From Methylophaga sp. (GTDB taxonomy: Bacteria > Pseudomonadota > Gammaproteobacteria > Nitrosococcales > Methylophagaceae): 64,000 bases of DNA. Positions 20,641-32,331 of the stretch are shown here, one piece after another (the stretch's first letter is position 1; every line of letters begins with the position of its first letter). Both the position numbers and the translations under genes were made by a program. The notes beneath the pieces are model-generated. The model had not been told where the DNA came from. It made no database searches and was given only the letters and a program-made list of their open reading frames with translations. The DNA lies in assembly GCA_020831825.1 (NCBI GenBank), contig JAFIFW010000010.1, forward strand, positions 49,243 to 113,242, in the 5' to 3' direction.

Positions 20641-22314
20641 TTAGCTGTCTTTCTGATCCATTTGCTCTTTCAGCAGGTCGCCAAGTGTGGTGCTACCAGC
20701 AGAAACATTACTGTACTCTTTGACAGCTTCTGATTCTTCCTGGTCATCCTTAGCCTTAATTGACAGTGTCAGCGTACGATCTTTACGTGAGATACCTGTA
20801 AATTTCGCTTCGACTTCTTCACCGACAGCCAATACCTTGCTGGCATCTTCAACGCGTTCACGTGAGATATCAGCCACACGGACGTAGCCTTCAACACCTT
20901 CAGCCAACTCAACCGTCGCACCACGTGCGTCAACAGCAGTGACTTTACCAGTCACGATGCTACCGCGTGGATTGTCAGCGAGGTATGCCGAGAAAGGATC
21001 ATCCTGCAGTTGCTTGATGCCCAGAGAAATACGCTCACGCTCTGGATCAATCGCCAACACTACAGCTTCAACTTCGTCGCCTTTCTTGAAGTCACGAATG
21101 ATTTCTTCGTTGTCTTCTTCCCAGGAAATGTCAGACAGATGAATCAAACCATCGATGTTGCCATCCAGACCGATGAAGATACCGAAATCAGTGATTGATT
21201 TGATGCCACCTTTGACTTTGTCACCCTTGTTATGAGTCATTGCAAACTCTTCCCAAGGATTGGTCTGGCATTGCTTGATGCCCAGTGAAATACGACGGCG
21301 TTCTGCGTCGATATCCAGCACCATGACTTCAACTTCATCACCCAGTGAAACCAGTTTAGATGGGTGAACGTTCTTGTTGGTCCAGTCCATTTCAGACATG
21401 TGAACCAAACCTTCAACGCCATCTTCAATTTCAACAAAGCAACCGTAGTCAGCGATGTTAGTGACTTTACCGTGCAGACGTGTGCTGTTCGGGTAACGAC
21501 GGGCAATATCTTTCCATGGGTCATCACCCATTTGTTTCAGACCCAGCGATACACGCTCACGCTCTTTATCGAATTTCAGTACCTGAACTTCGATCTCGTC
21601 ACCGATTGCAACCACTTCAGACGGATGTTTGACACGTTTCCATGCCATATCGGTGATGTGCAACAGACCATCAATGCCGCCGAGGTCAACAAACGCACCG
21701 TAATCGGTGAGGTTTTTGACGATACCCTTAACGGTTTTGCCTTCTTCCAGAGTTTCCAGCAATGCTTCACGTTCTGCACTGTTTTCTTTCTCAAGAATTG
21801 CGCGGCGAGACACAACAATATTGTTACGTGGACGGTCAAGTTTGATCAGTTTGAATTCCAGATCCTTGCCTTCCAGATGGCTGGTATCGCGGATTGGGCG
21901 TACATCAACCAGTGAACCCGGCAGGAATGCACGAATATTCTCAAGTTCAACAGTGAAGCCACCCTTGACCTTACCAGAAATCATACCCACCACTGTGTCA
22001 TTGGCTTCGTATGCGTGTTCCAGACGAATCCAGGCTTCAGCAGCCTTGGCTTTTTCACGTGATAGTTGGGTTGCACCAAATCCGTCTTCCAGTGTTTCCA
22101 GTGAAACATCGACCAGATCGCCGACCGAAACAGTAATTTCACCTTTTTCGTTCAGGAACTCAGAAACTGGAATCGCACCTTCGGATTTCAGACCCGCATT
22201 GACCATCACCACGTCAGGACCGACATTGACCACCGTGCCGGTGACAATCTTGCCTGGTTGCATTGGGGTAGCGTTTAGACTCTCTTCAAAGAGTTCAGCA
22301 AAGCTTTCGCTCAT
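20641..22314 (-). CDS. rpsA: 30S ribosomal protein S1
   Basis: 557 residues, the same length as E. coli S1. It binds mRNA on the 30S subunit and helps start translation. Six S1 repeats are visible, each with the G-x-V pattern and an acidic loop (for example [21 protein letters not shown], then [23 protein letters not shown], then [22 protein letters not shown]). The first two are the divergent ribosome-binding repeats ([21 protein letters not shown]). It lies after cmk and before ihfB; the 115-nt gap from cmk probably holds a promoter or an autoregulatory leader. Confidence 0.98.
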   Translation of the reverse strand: MSESFAELFEESLNATPMQPGKIVTGTVVNVGPDVVMVNAGLKSEGAIPVSEFLNEKGEITVSVGDLVDVSLETLEDGFGATQLSREKAKAAEAWIRLEHAYEANDTVVGMISGKVKGGFTVELENIRAFLPGSLVDVRPIRDTSHLEGKDLEFKLIKLDRPRNNIVVSRRAILEKENSAEREALLETLEEGKTVKGIVKNLTDYGAFVDLGGIDGLLHITDMAWKRVKHPSEVVAIGDEIEVQVLKFDKERERVSLGLKQMGDDPWKDIARRYPNSTRLHGKVTNIADYGCFVEIEDGVEGLVHMSEMDWTNKNVHPSKLVSLGDEVEVMVLDIDAERRRISLGIKQCQTNPWEEFAMTHNKGDKVKGGIKSITDFGIFIGLDGNIDGLIHLSDISWEEDNEEIIRDFKKGDEVEAVVLAIDPERERISLGIKQLQDDPFSAYLADNPRGSIVTGKVTAVDARGATVELAEGVEGYVRVADISRERVEDASKVLAVGEEVEAKFTGISRKDRTLTLSIKAKDDQEESEAVKEYSNVSAGSTTLGDLLKEQMDQKDS

Positions 22315-22429
22315 TAGTAATATCCTTGATTCTGTTCGTTGCGAACCGAATCGCCCTGTTAGACCCGCTTGTTAGCAGGTAGTTAAAAAAACTCGCCCAG
22401 CCAATCCGGACAAGCCCCAAAAATGACAA

Positions 22430-23092
22430 TTAGCGCACAAAGTCGCAAACTGCCGAAAAGACTGCATCGATTTCCAATAGGGTAGAATCCAGCAGCAAAG
22501 CATCGTTAGCCGCCTTCAATGGTGCGACTCTGCGCTCTGTATCCCGTTGGTCCCGTTCAGAAATTTCTGCAATAAGATCGGAGAGGTTACTCTCAATTCC
22601 TTTTTCTTTCAACTGCTTATAGCGACGCTCAGCTCTGACCTCAGCACTGGCCGTCAGAAATACCTTGAAGTTGGCATCAGGAAACACCACGGTGCCCATA
22701 TCACGTCCATCGGTCACCAAGCCCGGTGCCTGACGAAAATCCCGCTGGCGTTGAAGCAAGGCATGGCGAACGGCGGGCAAAGCAGCCACCTTCGAAGCAG
22801 CATTGCCTGCCTGCTCACTGCGAATCTTCAGACTGGTCTCTTCACCTTCCAGCCAGACCTGCAATTGCTGATCTTGCAGCACAAATTCGACATCCAGATG
22901 GGCTGCCAACTGTGCCAAAGCTTCAGCATCGTCCAGCTGCAGTTGATGTTTCAACGCGGCTTGGGCCAACACTCGGTATATGGCTCCACTATCCAGATAA
23001 TGCCAACCAAGGTGCATCGCCATGCGCTGAGCCAAAGTACCTTTGCCAGAACCGCTTGGTCCATCAATTGTCAGCACCGGAATATCAGTCAT
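22430..23092 (-). CDS. cmk: Cytidylate kinase
   Basis: 220-residue CMP/dCMP kinase. The P-loop is GPSGSGKGT near the start ([18 protein letters not shown]). The NMP-binding segment [15 protein letters not shown] and the [15 protein letters not shown] are present. I chose the ATG at 23092, which overlaps the aroA stop by 8 nt and gives the family length. The frame extends to 23173 inside aroA, which I reject. The arrangement implies translational coupling to aroA, as in many gammaproteobacteria. Confidence 0.97.
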   Translation of the reverse strand: MTDIPVLTIDGPSGSGKGTLAQRMAMHLGWHYLDSGAIYRVLAQAALKHQLQLDDAEALAQLAAHLDVEFVLQDQQLQVWLEGEETSLKIRSEQAGNAASKVAALPAVRHALLQRQRDFRQAPGLVTDGRDMGTVVFPDANFKVFLTASAEVRAERRYKQLKEKGIESNLSDLIAEISERDQRDTERRVAPLKAANDALLLDSTLLEIDAVFSAVCDFVR

Positions 23093-24404
23093 GATGCAGC
23101 TCAATATGCAGTCCACAATTTGCTGCCAGTTCAACGAAGCCCGGAAATGAGGTCGCGACGTTAGCAGTATCATGAATCACAATCGTGCCCTCGGCACGCA
23201 AGGCTGCCATGGCAAACGACATCGCAATACGATGGTCACTGTGACTATGAACCTCACCGGCTCCAATTTTGCCACCTGTGATTCTGATGCCATCAGCAGT
23301 GGGCTTTGCATCCACGCCAAGCGCCTGAAGGCCATCGGCCATCACTTGAATTCGATCGCTTTCCTTGACTCGTAACTCTTCGGCACCGGTCAACAGAGTC
23401 TCTCCCTCAGCACAGGCCGCTGCGATAAACAGCGCCGGAAACTCATCGATTGCCAATGGCACTTGATCCTCAGGAATATTGATGCCTTTCAGCGGTGCAT
23501 AACGTACTCGGATATCCGCTACCGGTTCACCGCCGGTAATTCGCTCATTGGCAAGACTGATATCCGCGCCCATCTGCCGGAGAATGTTAATCACACCAGT
23601 GCGCGTCGGGTTGATGCCGACATGTAACAAGGTAATATCCGAGCCAGGTGCAATACTGGCTCCGACCATGAAAAAAGTGGCTGAAGAAATATCCGCAGGC
23701 ACATCTATCTGCGTTGCTTTGAGTGTGCCACCGCCAACGATACTGATTTGATTGCCATTCACTTCTACCGGATAACCCATGCCCGTCAGCATGCGCTCTG
23801 TGTGATCGCGAGTCGGTGCAGGCTCGGTCACCGAGGTTTTTCCCTGGGCGTACATGCCCGCAAGCAACAAACACGACTTGACCTGGGCACTGGCCATCGG
23901 CAGTGGATAATCTATTGCCTTGAGATCTGTGACGCCGTGAATCGTCAAAGGCGGTTTGCCATCATGACTTTCAATGTTGGCGCCCATCAACGCCAGCGGA
24001 TCCGTCACACGGCGCATTGGTCGGCCGGAAAGTGATTGATCCCCGGTCATCGTGACATCAAACGACTGGCCCGCCAGCAAGCCACTTAGCAGACGGATAG
24101 AGGTACCCGAGTTACCCACATACAAGTCATGATCAGGTGCTTTCAGACCATGCATGCCCACACCATGAATCGTGACTTTGCCTTTGTCTGGCCCTTGAAT
24201 ATCAACACCCATGGCACGAAATGCTGCCAAGGTCGCCAGGGCATCATCACCTTCAAGAAACCCGGTAACCTCTGTGGTTCCCTTGGCCAATGCCCCGAGC
24301 ATGATTGATCGGTGTGAAATTGATTTGTCGCCTGGCACCCGAATGCTGCCAGACAAACTACCGCCTGCATTGACTCGATATTGTTGATTGATCTGACTGC
24401 TCAC
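23085..24404 (-). CDS. aroA: 3-phosphoshikimate 1-carboxyvinyltransferase (EPSP synthase)
   Basis: 439-residue enzyme joining phosphoenolpyruvate to shikimate-3-phosphate in aromatic amino acid synthesis. The family signatures are [36 protein letters not shown] and RVKESDRI. The start is uncertain. I chose the GTG at 24404, with GGAG 11 nt upstream. A GTG at 24413 is too close to that site, and the open frame continues to 24512 into tyrA. It sits in hisC-tyrA-aroA-cmk order with a 28-nt gap after tyrA. Confidence 0.96.
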   Translation of the reverse strand: MSSQINQQYRVNAGGSLSGSIRVPGDKSISHRSIMLGALAKGTTEVTGFLEGDDALATLAAFRAMGVDIQGPDKGKVTIHGVGMHGLKAPDHDLYVGNSGTSIRLLSGLLAGQSFDVTMTGDQSLSGRPMRRVTDPLALMGANIESHDGKPPLTIHGVTDLKAIDYPLPMASAQVKSCLLLAGMYAQGKTSVTEPAPTRDHTERMLTGMGYPVEVNGNQISIVGGGTLKATQIDVPADISSATFFMVGASIAPGSDITLLHVGINPTRTGVINILRQMGADISLANERITGGEPVADIRVRYAPLKGINIPEDQVPLAIDEFPALFIAAACAEGETLLTGAEELRVKESDRIQVMADGLQALGVDAKPTADGIRITGGKIGAGEVHSHSDHRIAMSFAMAALRAEGTIVIHDTANVATSFPGFVELAANCGLHIELHHD

Positions 24405-24432
24405 GCTTGCCACATCTCCATTGTCATAAAAT

Positions 24433-25320
24433 TTATACTTCGCTGTTGTCGATGAGGCCGGGTTCCGCAAAACGACTATCCCGTGCTTTCTTGGCACGGG
24501 TAAAAACATCAATCAAATAGTCGCCGTCGCCCGAACGAATGGCTTGCTCAATTTGGTCAAGACCTTGCCGATACTGCTTCATCAGCTCCAAAATCGCCTG
24601 CTGATTGCCAAGACATATATCACGCCACATCACGGCATCACTGGATGCAATTCGGGAAAAATCACGAAAACCGCCTGCGGCATATCTCAGAACTTCGTCA
24701 CAATCATCACGCTGTGCCAACATGCCGACCAGGTTAAATGCCAGCAGGTGCGGCAAATGACTGGTGGCCGCCAACAACAAGTCATGTTGCTCAACCCCCA
24801 TGCAAAATACCTCGGCTCCGGCGGTTTGCCAGACCTTTTCGACCAGACGAACAGCTTCAGCACTGGTTTCATTAACCGGTGTCAACACAACACGATGTTG
24901 CTGATAGAGTTCGGCAAAAGCAGCCGAAGGGCCACTTTTCTCGGTACCGGCAATAGGATGGCCCGGAACAAAATTAGGCATCTGTTGGCGCATGGCAGCC
25001 CGGGCCGCATCGACAACCTGCGTCTTGGCACTGCCACCATCAGTGACAACGGTATGCGCGGACACATGGGGAGCCATTTCTTCAAATACGGCTGACATCG
25101 CGCCCATAGGTACTGCCACAAAGACCAAATCAGCATCGCGCACAGCGTCTGCTAAAGAGTCGGTCGCCTCATCAATAATGCCTAGAACCAGTGCTTCCTG
25201 GCGCGACGAGTCAGAACGGGCATAGCCCACCACATGCTTGACAGCACCAGCTTGTTTTAACGCCAGTGCCAGTGAACCACCAATCAACCCTAAGCCAATA
25301 ATGGCGAGCTTATCGATCAT
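24433..25320 (-). CDS. tyrA: Prephenate/arogenate dehydrogenase
   Basis: 295-residue NAD(P)-dependent dehydrogenase without a chorismate mutase part, committed to tyrosine synthesis. The Rossmann motif is GLGLIGGSLALAL near the N-terminus, VVTDGGSAKT follows, and the catalytic segment is FVPGHPIAGTEKSG with its histidine. The ATG at 25320 overlaps the hisC stop by 4 nt (ATGA). The frame upstream to 25353 lies inside hisC and is not the start. Which substrate, prephenate or arogenate, cannot be told from the sequence. Confidence 0.94.
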   Translation of the reverse strand: MIDKLAIIGLGLIGGSLALALKQAGAVKHVVGYARSDSSRQEALVLGIIDEATDSLADAVRDADLVFVAVPMGAMSAVFEEMAPHVSAHTVVTDGGSAKTQVVDAARAAMRQQMPNFVPGHPIAGTEKSGPSAAFAELYQQHRVVLTPVNETSAEAVRLVEKVWQTAGAEVFCMGVEQHDLLLAATSHLPHLLAFNLVGMLAQRDDCDEVLRYAAGGFRDFSRIASSDAVMWRDICLGNQQAILELMKQYRQGLDQIEQAIRSGDGDYLIDVFTRAKKARDSRFAEPGLIDNSEV

Positions 25321-26408
25321 GACCCAAGCACCTCCGTCAGTGCCTGGAGACAACGTGCATTTTCTGCTTCAAGACCGATACTGATTCGCAGGTGCTGAGG
25401 TAAACCATAACCGGCAATGGGTCTGACGATTACGCCTCGCCGCAACAGTGCCTCGTAAACATCGGCTGCAGACCGTGCGACATTGACGGTAATAAAGTTG
25501 CCGCTGGAAGGAATCCACTCCAGCCCCAATTGTTTAAATCCTTGCTCAAACTGTTGCATTCCGGCGGCATTCACAGTGCGACTTTCTGTCAGGTAGTCTT
25601 CATCGCTCAATGAGGCAACCGCAGCGGCCAGTGCCAGGCTGTTAACATTAAAGGGCTGTCGCACGCGATTTAGCAAATCAGTGATGACCGGATCCGACAC
25701 GGCAAAACCAACACGTAGCCCTGCAAGGCCGTAGGCTTTGGAAAAAGTTCGAGTCACAATAAGATTGGTGAACTGCGTCAGCCAGTCAAATGATGCTGTG
25801 GGTTCGCTGTTGTATTCTACATAAGCCTCATCCAGTACCACCAGTACATTTGAAGGCAGCCGCTCCAGAAATTGATACAGATCGGCAGCACTCAACAATG
25901 TACCGGTTGGATTGTTGGGATTGGCAATAAAAATGAGTTTGGTGCGCTCAGTCACTGCAGCCAGCATCGCCTGCAGATCATGACCATAATTCAACGCAGG
26001 TGTGATCACTGTTTTTGCACCAATCGCTTGAGCAACCAATGCATATATCGCAAAGGCATGCTCTGAAACCACCACCTCATCCTGTGGCCTGACAAAACAA
26101 CGTGCAATGATTTCCAAAATATCGTTCGAGCCATTACCGAGCGTGACCTGTTCGGTTTGCAGCTGAAATTTTTCCGATAACGCGGCCTTCAACGTAAAGC
26201 CATTGCCATCAGGATAACGACTCAGCTCACGACTGTTTAAGGCAATCGCCGCCAATGCCGCCTTGCTCGGGCCCAAGGGATTTTCATTCGAGGCTAATTT
26301 GATGACATCACGAATACCATACTGACGTTGCAGCTCTTCGATGGGTTTACCAGGCAGATAAGGTCTGAGATCAGCGACACCGCTGACTGCCAAGTCACAA
26401 AAATTCAT
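25317..26408 (-). CDS. hisC: Histidinol-phosphate/aromatic aminotransferase
   Basis: 363-residue class I/II PLP aminotransferase. The substrate segment is KLASNENPLGPS, the cofactor lysine lies in TRTFSKAYGLAGLRVG, and FIANPNNPTGT holds the usual N-P residues. Its position ahead of tyrA and aroA, rather than in a his operon, suggests it also makes phenylalanine and tyrosine from their keto acids. The ATG overlaps the lspA stop by 4 nt. Symbol hisC (or hisC2) is based on family, not on activity. Confidence 0.93.
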   Translation of the reverse strand: MNFCDLAVSGVADLRPYLPGKPIEELQRQYGIRDVIKLASNENPLGPSKAALAAIALNSRELSRYPDGNGFTLKAALSEKFQLQTEQVTLGNGSNDILEIIARCFVRPQDEVVVSEHAFAIYALVAQAIGAKTVITPALNYGHDLQAMLAAVTERTKLIFIANPNNPTGTLLSAADLYQFLERLPSNVLVVLDEAYVEYNSEPTASFDWLTQFTNLIVTRTFSKAYGLAGLRVGFAVSDPVITDLLNRVRQPFNVNSLALAAAVASLSDEDYLTESRTVNAAGMQQFEQGFKQLGLEWIPSSGNFITVNVARSAADVYEALLRRGVIVRPIAGYGLPQHLRISIGLEAENARCLQALTEVLGS

Positions 26409-26872
26409 GAATGCTCCGATGGTTTTAGAACACTGTCGATGATCAGCAATGCCGCACCGATGAAGATAGCCATGTCTGCCACATTAAAAGCTGGCCAGTG
26501 ATAGCCTGCCACGTGAAAATCAAGAAAATCCACTACATAGCCATGAATGAAGCGATCAATGACATTGCCGAGCGCCCCCCCCATGATCAAACTGAGCGCC
26601 GCCGCTTCCATCCGGGCATTGGCTTTAAGCCTGGACAGCCAAATCAATAAAACCAGACTGACCGTCAGTGCCAACACGATAAAAAACCAGCGCTGCCAGC
26701 CGCCTGCATTTGCCAGAAAACTAAACGCCGCACCGCTGTTATGGGCCAGCGTCAGATTAAAAAACGGCAACACAGCAACTGACTGATACAAATCCAGCCA
26801 GGCCGACATCAGCCATTTACTTGCCTGATCCAGCACGATTATCAATGCGGTCAGCCATAACCATTTCATCAT
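26405..26872 (-). CDS. lspA: Lipoprotein signal peptidase
   Basis: 155-residue inner membrane aspartyl protease that cleaves prolipoprotein signals. It has four membrane helices. The catalytic aspartates lie in NVIDRFIHGYVVDFLDF and NVADMAIFIG. AHNSGAAFSFLA is the conserved first-half motif. I chose the ATG at 26872, with GGAG five bases upstream; the next codon is also ATG. A much longer frame to 27016 runs into ileS and is rejected. It follows ileS after 13 nt, the usual order. Confidence 0.96.
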   Translation of the reverse strand: MMKWLWLTALIIVLDQASKWLMSAWLDLYQSVAVLPFFNLTLAHNSGAAFSFLANAGGWQRWFFIVLALTVSLVLLIWLSRLKANARMEAAALSLIMGGALGNVIDRFIHGYVVDFLDFHVAGYHWPAFNVADMAIFIGAALLIIDSVLKPSEHS

Positions 26873-26885
26873 ATCTGCTCCGCTA

Positions 26886-29660
26886 TCAGGCAAACTGACG
26901 CTGTTCGCCAGCGCCCTCAACATTGTCAACACAACGACCACACAGCTCTGGGTGCTCGGCGTGCTGTCCGACATCAGCGCGTTGATGCCAGCAGCGTTCA
27001 CAGCGCGCGTGGGCACTGCTGTTGATTTCGATTGTGACGGACTCGGCTGAACTATTCTCGTGCAGCCTCACCTCAGAAACGATCAGCACAAACTTCAGCT
27101 CATCCCCTGCTTTTGTCAGTGCCTGATAGAGTTCTGCACCTGCATAAATGTCGACTTCTGCTGTCAGCCCGCCTTTGATATGACCTGCATTACGGGCCGT
27201 TTCAAGTTCTTTGGCGACCTGTTCACGCACCGCGAATAATTGCTGCCAGAAAAGGCGATCATATGCAGAATCTTCAGCAAGTGGTTGCAGCGCTGAATAC
27301 CAGGTATTCAACAACACGGAGTCATTACGCTTGCCTGGCAGATAAGCCCATAACTCGTCTGCGGTAAAACTAAGTATCGGTGCAATCCAGCGACACATTG
27401 CTTCAATGATGTGATACATCACGGTTTGCGAAGAACGTCGGCCCAGGCTGTCAGTCTTCATCGTGTATTGACGATCTTTGGTGACATCCAGATAAATACT
27501 GCCCAGCTCATTGGCACAGAAATTATGAATTTTTTGATAAATCAGATGGAACTGATATTTGTCGTAAGCGCTGATGAGTTCTTTTTGTAACTGCCAGGCA
27601 CGATCCAATGCCCAGCGATCCAATGGCAGTAGTTGCGCTGTGTCAACAAGATCCGTTGCCGGATCAAAGTCATTGAGATTCGACAGCAGGTATCTGGCGG
27701 TATTGCGAATACGTCGATAAGAATCAGCCGTACGTTTAAGGATCTCATCCGAGACGCTCATTTCGGCACTGTAATCTGTGGCAGCCACCCAGAGGCGAAT
27801 AATATCGGCGCCCAGACTGTTGACCACTTTTTGTGGTGCCACCACATTGCCCTTGGATTTGGACATCTTCTTGCCCTGCGCATCCACGGTAAAGCCGTGC
27901 GTCAACACTGACTTATAAGGGGCTTCACCATTAGCAGCCACAGAAGTCAGCAAGGATGACTGAAACCAGCCACGGTGCTGATCACTGCCTTCCAGATATA
28001 AATCTGCAGGCCACTGCAACTGTTCGCGGCGTTTCAGCACACAGGCATGCGAAACACCTGAGTCAAACCAGACATCGAGCGTATCTGTGACCTTGTCATA
28101 ATCAACCGCTTCGCCGCCAAGCAGCTGTTCTGTAGGCATATCAAACCAGGCATCAATGCCCTGTTCTTCAACTGCCAGTGCTACTTTTTCAATCAGTTCT
28201 GCGGTATTGGGATGTAATTGACCGCTGATTTTATGGACAAATAAAGGAATCGGCACGCCCCAGGTACGCTGTCTGGAAATACACCAGTCAGGACGGCCTG
28301 ACACCATGTTTTCGATACGCTTTTGCCCCCAGTCAGGCATCCATTGGGTTGCCGCGATCGCCTGCATTGCCGCCGGACGAAGTGCATTTTGATCCATGCT
28401 GATAAACCACTGCGGTGTTGCCCGAAAAATAATTGGTGTTTTATGACGCCAGCAATGCGGATAACTATGATTGATCTCAACATGGCAAAGCAAAGCACCA
28501 CGCTCACGCAATACTTCGATCACATGAGGGTTGGCTTTGAATACCGACTCACCAGCAAAGAGTGGGGTATCTGGCAAGAAAACGCCGTTGCCACCGACAG
28601 GGTTATCCACTTCCAGTTGATACTTCAGGCCCACCACATAGTCATCCTGCCCGTGACCGGGCGCAGTATGTACAGCGCCGGTACCGGCATCAGTGGTGAC
28701 ATGGTCGCCCAGAATCACAGGCACTTGCCGATCATAAAATGGATGTTGCAACAGCAAACCTTCAAACGCAGCGCCCTTGCAACGGCCAATCAATTCAGCT
28801 TGCAGTTGATAGCGTTCCAGCGCTTTTTCGTACAGTGCTTCTGCCAGCACTAATCGCGCATCGGCACATTGCAACAGGACATAATCCAACTCCGGATGCA
28901 AACAAACCGCCTGATTGGCTGGCAAGGTCCAAGGTGTTGTGGTCCAGATTGCGATACTGATATCGCCCTGGCCTTTATTGTCGAATAATGCTTCAAAGGC
29001 ACCGTTGTCCACCGCTTTAAAGCGAACATCAATGGCAGGAGATTGCTTGTCTTCGTACTCAACTTCCGCTTCTGCGAGTGCCGATCCACAATCCACACAC
29101 CAATGCACCGGCTTAACACCCTTGTGCAAATGTCCTCGGTCGATGATTTCACCGAGTGTGCGAATGATGTCAGCTTCGAAATGAAAATCCATGGTCAAAT
29201 AAGGATTCTCCCAATCGGCAAGGACACCGAGGCGTTTGAAATCTTCACGCTGTCCATCCACCTGCTTGGCCGCATATTCACGACAGGCTTTACGAAATTC
29301 GGCAGGGCTGACTTTTACACCTGGTTTACCCACTTTCTTTTCGACATTGAGTTCAATCGGAAGACCATGGCAGTCCCAACCGGGCACATAAGGCGTGTCA
29401 AAACCACTCAAGGTTTTTGATTTGAGAATGATGTCTTTGAGGATTTTATTGACCGCATGACCGATATGAATATCACCATTGGCATACGGTGGTCCGTCAT
29501 GCAGGATAAAAGCCTGGCGACCTTTGCCCTGCTCACGCATCTGATAGTAGAGATTAATGTCCTGCCAGCGCTTTAAAATCCGGGGCTCCTGGTTGGGCAA
29601 TCCCGCTTTCATCGGAAAGTCGGTTGCAGGTAGATTTAACGTCTGTTTGTAGTCAGCCAC
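26886..29660 (-). CDS. ileS: Isoleucyl-tRNA synthetase
   Basis: 924-residue class I synthetase charging tRNA-Ile, with CP1 editing. The HIGH motif is [12 protein letters not shown], the KMSKS loop is [10 protein letters not shown], and the C-terminal zinc finger has CERCWHQRA then CGRCVDN. I chose the GTG at 29660 ([10 protein letters not shown]), preceded by GGGA, over the TTG at 29672. The 157 nt between it and the divergent DUF3579 gene probably hold both promoters. ribF, often next to ileS, is not adjacent. Confidence 0.97.
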   Translation of the reverse strand: MADYKQTLNLPATDFPMKAGLPNQEPRILKRWQDINLYYQMREQGKGRQAFILHDGPPYANGDIHIGHAVNKILKDIILKSKTLSGFDTPYVPGWDCHGLPIELNVEKKVGKPGVKVSPAEFRKACREYAAKQVDGQREDFKRLGVLADWENPYLTMDFHFEADIIRTLGEIIDRGHLHKGVKPVHWCVDCGSALAEAEVEYEDKQSPAIDVRFKAVDNGAFEALFDNKGQGDISIAIWTTTPWTLPANQAVCLHPELDYVLLQCADARLVLAEALYEKALERYQLQAELIGRCKGAAFEGLLLQHPFYDRQVPVILGDHVTTDAGTGAVHTAPGHGQDDYVVGLKYQLEVDNPVGGNGVFLPDTPLFAGESVFKANPHVIEVLRERGALLCHVEINHSYPHCWRHKTPIIFRATPQWFISMDQNALRPAAMQAIAATQWMPDWGQKRIENMVSGRPDWCISRQRTWGVPIPLFVHKISGQLHPNTAELIEKVALAVEEQGIDAWFDMPTEQLLGGEAVDYDKVTDTLDVWFDSGVSHACVLKRREQLQWPADLYLEGSDQHRGWFQSSLLTSVAANGEAPYKSVLTHGFTVDAQGKKMSKSKGNVVAPQKVVNSLGADIIRLWVAATDYSAEMSVSDEILKRTADSYRRIRNTARYLLSNLNDFDPATDLVDTAQLLPLDRWALDRAWQLQKELISAYDKYQFHLIYQKIHNFCANELGSIYLDVTKDRQYTMKTDSLGRRSSQTVMYHIIEAMCRWIAPILSFTADELWAYLPGKRNDSVLLNTWYSALQPLAEDSAYDRLFWQQLFAVREQVAKELETARNAGHIKGGLTAEVDIYAGAELYQALTKAGDELKFVLIVSEVRLHENSSAESVTIEINSSAHARCERCWHQRADVGQHAEHPELCGRCVDNVEGAGEQRQFA

Positions 29661-29817
29661 ACAAAATCCCAAATAATCGCTAGTAAATCGGTGGATTATA
29701 CGGGTTTTTACAGGCGACCTAAATCACTGAAACTGAATTTATTTTATCGATGTCTTGCTGTGGCAGGCGGCATTCATACTAAAAGTTGCCACCTACGCAG
29801 CTTGAAATCAGTCATGA

Positions 29818-30210
29818 GTGTCATCAACCGAGAAAATTCTGATCAAAGATATTACGAAGGAGGGTGGCAAATTTCGTCAGAGTAACAGGACAGAGCAGCT
29901 GTTCGGTGCAATGACCAGTTACGGCAGGAGACGTCGTATTCGCTTTCATCCTCGGATTAGGCTGGCCAGCATTAAAGGTGTCAAATGTGTTGTCGTTGAT
30001 GAGCTACTGCGAGATGAAAATGAAATATTGCTTGAATTTCTGATGGGTTTTGCGGGCGATAACCAGCTAGAAATTGAGCAACGCGATTCCAGCAAGATAC
30101 CCCTGGGTTCTGTTACACCTGTCCAGCATCAGGCCAGTTCTGAATATAGTTTTTCAGTAACTCGTTTTCAAACTTGGCTTTTTGCAGCAGCTCTTCCACC
30201 ACATCAGTGA
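29818..30210 (+). CDS. DUF3579-family protein with an unusually extended C-terminus
   Basis: 130 residues from a GTG start, divergent from ileS. I recognise the DUF3579 pattern: KEGGKFRQSNRTEQLFGAM, GRRRRIRFHPRIRL, then GVKCVVVDELL and LLEFLMGFAGDNQLEIE. The family has no known function. Its last roughly 30 residues (from SVTPVQHQ) look unlike the family and overlap the CBS gene by 98 nt on the opposite strand, so the normal stop may have been lost. A weak ribosome site precedes the GTG. The frame beginning near 29691 on this strand is not supported. Confidence 0.7.
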   Translation: MSSTEKILIKDITKEGGKFRQSNRTEQLFGAMTSYGRRRRIRFHPRIRLASIKGVKCVVVDELLRDENEILLEFLMGFAGDNQLEIEQRDSSKIPLGSVTPVQHQASSEYSFSVTRFQTWLFAAALPPHQ

Positions 30211-30559
30211 TAGACAACATCCCTTCCAGCTTTCCCTGATAAACCACCGGTAAGTGCCGAACATTATGGTCGACCATCATGTTCATGACTTCTTCAAGGG
30301 TGTTGTCTGGATGGCAAGTGTAAGGGTCGGGAGTCATGGCATCAGCCGCTGTTATCGGCGACCACATTGGATGCTTTTGATTGAGTACTCTGAGCAAGTC
30401 TCGCTCAGATAAAATGCCTATCAACTTGTCATGTTTTGTAACCACTAAAGAGCCTATCCGGTGTTCCATCATCAGATTCACTGCCATGTCCAGTGTGTCT
30501 TCTGGTGCCAGACCGATGACCGGCTTGCCTTTATTTTTGGTAATGGATCTGACTTTCAT
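30113..30559 (-). CDS. Two-CBS-domain protein
   Basis: 148 residues made of two CBS repeats, the energy-sensing module that binds adenosine nucleotides. Repeat one is APEDTLDMAVNLMMEHRIGSLVVTKHDKLIGILSERDLLR; repeat two is HPDNTLEEVMNMMVDHNVRHLPVVYQGKLEGMLSITDVVEE. The start at 30559 (MKVRSITKNKG) has AAGGGG eight bases upstream, while the frame extends to 30619. It lies 72 nt downstream of the prfC stop. The partner and ligand are unknown. Confidence 0.85.
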   Translation of the reverse strand: MKVRSITKNKGKPVIGLAPEDTLDMAVNLMMEHRIGSLVVTKHDKLIGILSERDLLRVLNQKHPMWSPITAADAMTPDPYTCHPDNTLEEVMNMMVDHNVRHLPVVYQGKLEGMLSITDVVEELLQKAKFENELLKNYIQNWPDAGQV

Positions 30560-30631
30560 CAGCCTTCCCCTTTGCACGCTGCTTTCGGGTATTCTGCTTG
30601 AGCGCGCGGGGACTGACAAGCCTTTTACAGA

Positions 30632-32209
30632 TTATAGATGCTCACGCGTTGCCCGGAAATCAATGTCCGGCCAGCGCTCCATTGTGAGATCCAGATTAAC
30701 CCGACTCGGTGCAATATAGGTCAGGTTACCGGCACCATCCAGCGCCAAATTAAGCGAAGCCTTGCGTTTAAACTCTTCCAGCTTGCGATCATCATCACAA
30801 TATACCCAGCGTGCTGTGTAAACCTGTACCGGCTCATAAGCGCATTCTACGCCATATTCTCCCTTGAGCCTGTGTACCACCACATCAAACTGCAATACCC
30901 CCACGGCGCCGAGGATCAAATCGTTGTTGTCCAGTGGCCGGAATAACTGAGTCGCGCCCTCTTCACTCAGCTGCTGCAAACCTTTCAGCAAAGCCTTATT
31001 TTTCAGTGGATCCCTGAGTCTGACCCGGCGAAACAATTCCGGTGCAAAATAGGGAATACCGGTAAATTGCAATGACTCGCCCTGTGTGAAGGTATCGCCA
31101 ATCTGGATAGTGCCGTGATTGTGCAAGCCCAGAATATCTCCCGGCCAGGCTTCTTCCGCCTGTTCACGTTCAGCGGCCATAAAGGTCACGGCATTGGCAA
31201 TGGTCACATCCTTGCCAATACGGCTTTGATGCAATTTCATGCCCTTGGTGTAATGACCACTACAGACCCGCATAAAAGCAATTCGATCTCGATGTTTCGG
31301 ATCCATATTGGCCTGAATCTTAAACACAAACCCGGAAAACACATCTTCATCAGGGCTGACATCACGGGTTTTGGTCTGGCGAGACTGTGGCGCGGGTGCA
31401 TACTCGACATAGGCATCCATCAGTTCAGTGACACCAAAATTGTTCATGGCAGAACCAAAAAATACCGGTGTCATTTCTCCTGCCAGGAAAGCTTCTAAAT
31501 CAAACTCATCACTGGCACCACGCACCAGTTCAATTTCATCGCGAAGCTCCTGTGCCATGGGGCCAAACAACTCATCCAGACGTGGATTATCCAGTCCCTG
31601 AATCAGTTCGCCTTCATCCTTACTATGGGGTTCGAACAAGCGCACACTATCGTGATAAAGATGAAAAATACCTTTGAAGCCTTTACCCATCCCGATAGGC
31701 CAGGTCATCGGAGCACAACGAATATTGAGAATACGCTCGACTTCATCGAGCAATTCCAAAGGTTCACGCCCTTCTCGATCCAGTTTATTGATGAAGGTCA
31801 GAATCGGTGTATCTCGCAATCGACAGACTTCCATGAGTTTGATAGTACGCTCCTCAACACCTTTGGCACTGTCAATTACCATTAATGCGGAATCGACCGC
31901 GGTGAGCGTCCGGTAGGTATCTTCGGAAAAATCGGCGTGTCCTGGGGTGTCGAGCAGATTAACAACCCGTCCTTTGTAGGGAAACTGCATCACCGATGAA
32001 GTGACCGAGATACCCCGCTCCTTCTCCATCTCCATCCAGTCAGAGGTCGCATGTTTGTCGGTTTTGCGTGACTTGACACTGCCGGCCATCTGAATAGCGC
32101 CGCCAAACAGCAGCAGCTTTTCAGTAAGTGTGGTCTTACCGGCATCAGGGTGAGAGATAATGGCAAAGGTGCGGCGTTTGTTGACTTGTTTAGTTATGGC
32201 ATCTGACAT
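30632..32209 (-). CDS. prfC: Peptide chain release factor 3
   Basis: 525-residue GTPase that recycles RF1 and RF2 after termination. G1 is [10 protein letters not shown], the G2/G3 segment includes [18 protein letters not shown], and FINKLDREG is the G4 motif; length is close to the E. coli 529. I chose the ATG at 32209 ([17 protein letters not shown]). The frame extends upstream to 32278 but the family N-terminus starts at this ATG. It lies between the CBS gene and the phytochrome pseudogene. Confidence 0.96.
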   Translation of the reverse strand: MSDAITKQVNKRRTFAIISHPDAGKTTLTEKLLLFGGAIQMAGSVKSRKTDKHATSDWMEMEKERGISVTSSVMQFPYKGRVVNLLDTPGHADFSEDTYRTLTAVDSALMVIDSAKGVEERTIKLMEVCRLRDTPILTFINKLDREGREPLELLDEVERILNIRCAPMTWPIGMGKGFKGIFHLYHDSVRLFEPHSKDEGELIQGLDNPRLDELFGPMAQELRDEIELVRGASDEFDLEAFLAGEMTPVFFGSAMNNFGVTELMDAYVEYAPAPQSRQTKTRDVSPDEDVFSGFVFKIQANMDPKHRDRIAFMRVCSGHYTKGMKLHQSRIGKDVTIANAVTFMAAEREQAEEAWPGDILGLHNHGTIQIGDTFTQGESLQFTGIPYFAPELFRRVRLRDPLKNKALLKGLQQLSEEGATQLFRPLDNNDLILGAVGVLQFDVVVHRLKGEYGVECAYEPVQVYTARWVYCDDDRKLEEFKRKASLNLALDGAGNLTYIAPSRVNLDLTMERWPDIDFRATREHL

Positions 32210-32331
32210 CAAAGGGTCTTCTGGGTGAGAACGTTCGTTAAAACAAGATATTGTCCCTGATTGCCGAAGTACGGGCAATCACGATCCCCTGCCGGCGATC
32301 TTTAGGTATTATTTCTTGGGCTGATATTTTG

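Noticed and set aside
21364..22375. Plus-strand frames of 183 and 222 codons opposite rpsA
   Set aside because: They are shadows of the S1 repeats and match no family pattern.
29691..29885. 64-codon plus-strand frame upstream of DUF3579
   Set aside because: It has no recognisable family, and the overlapping DUF3579 frame does.
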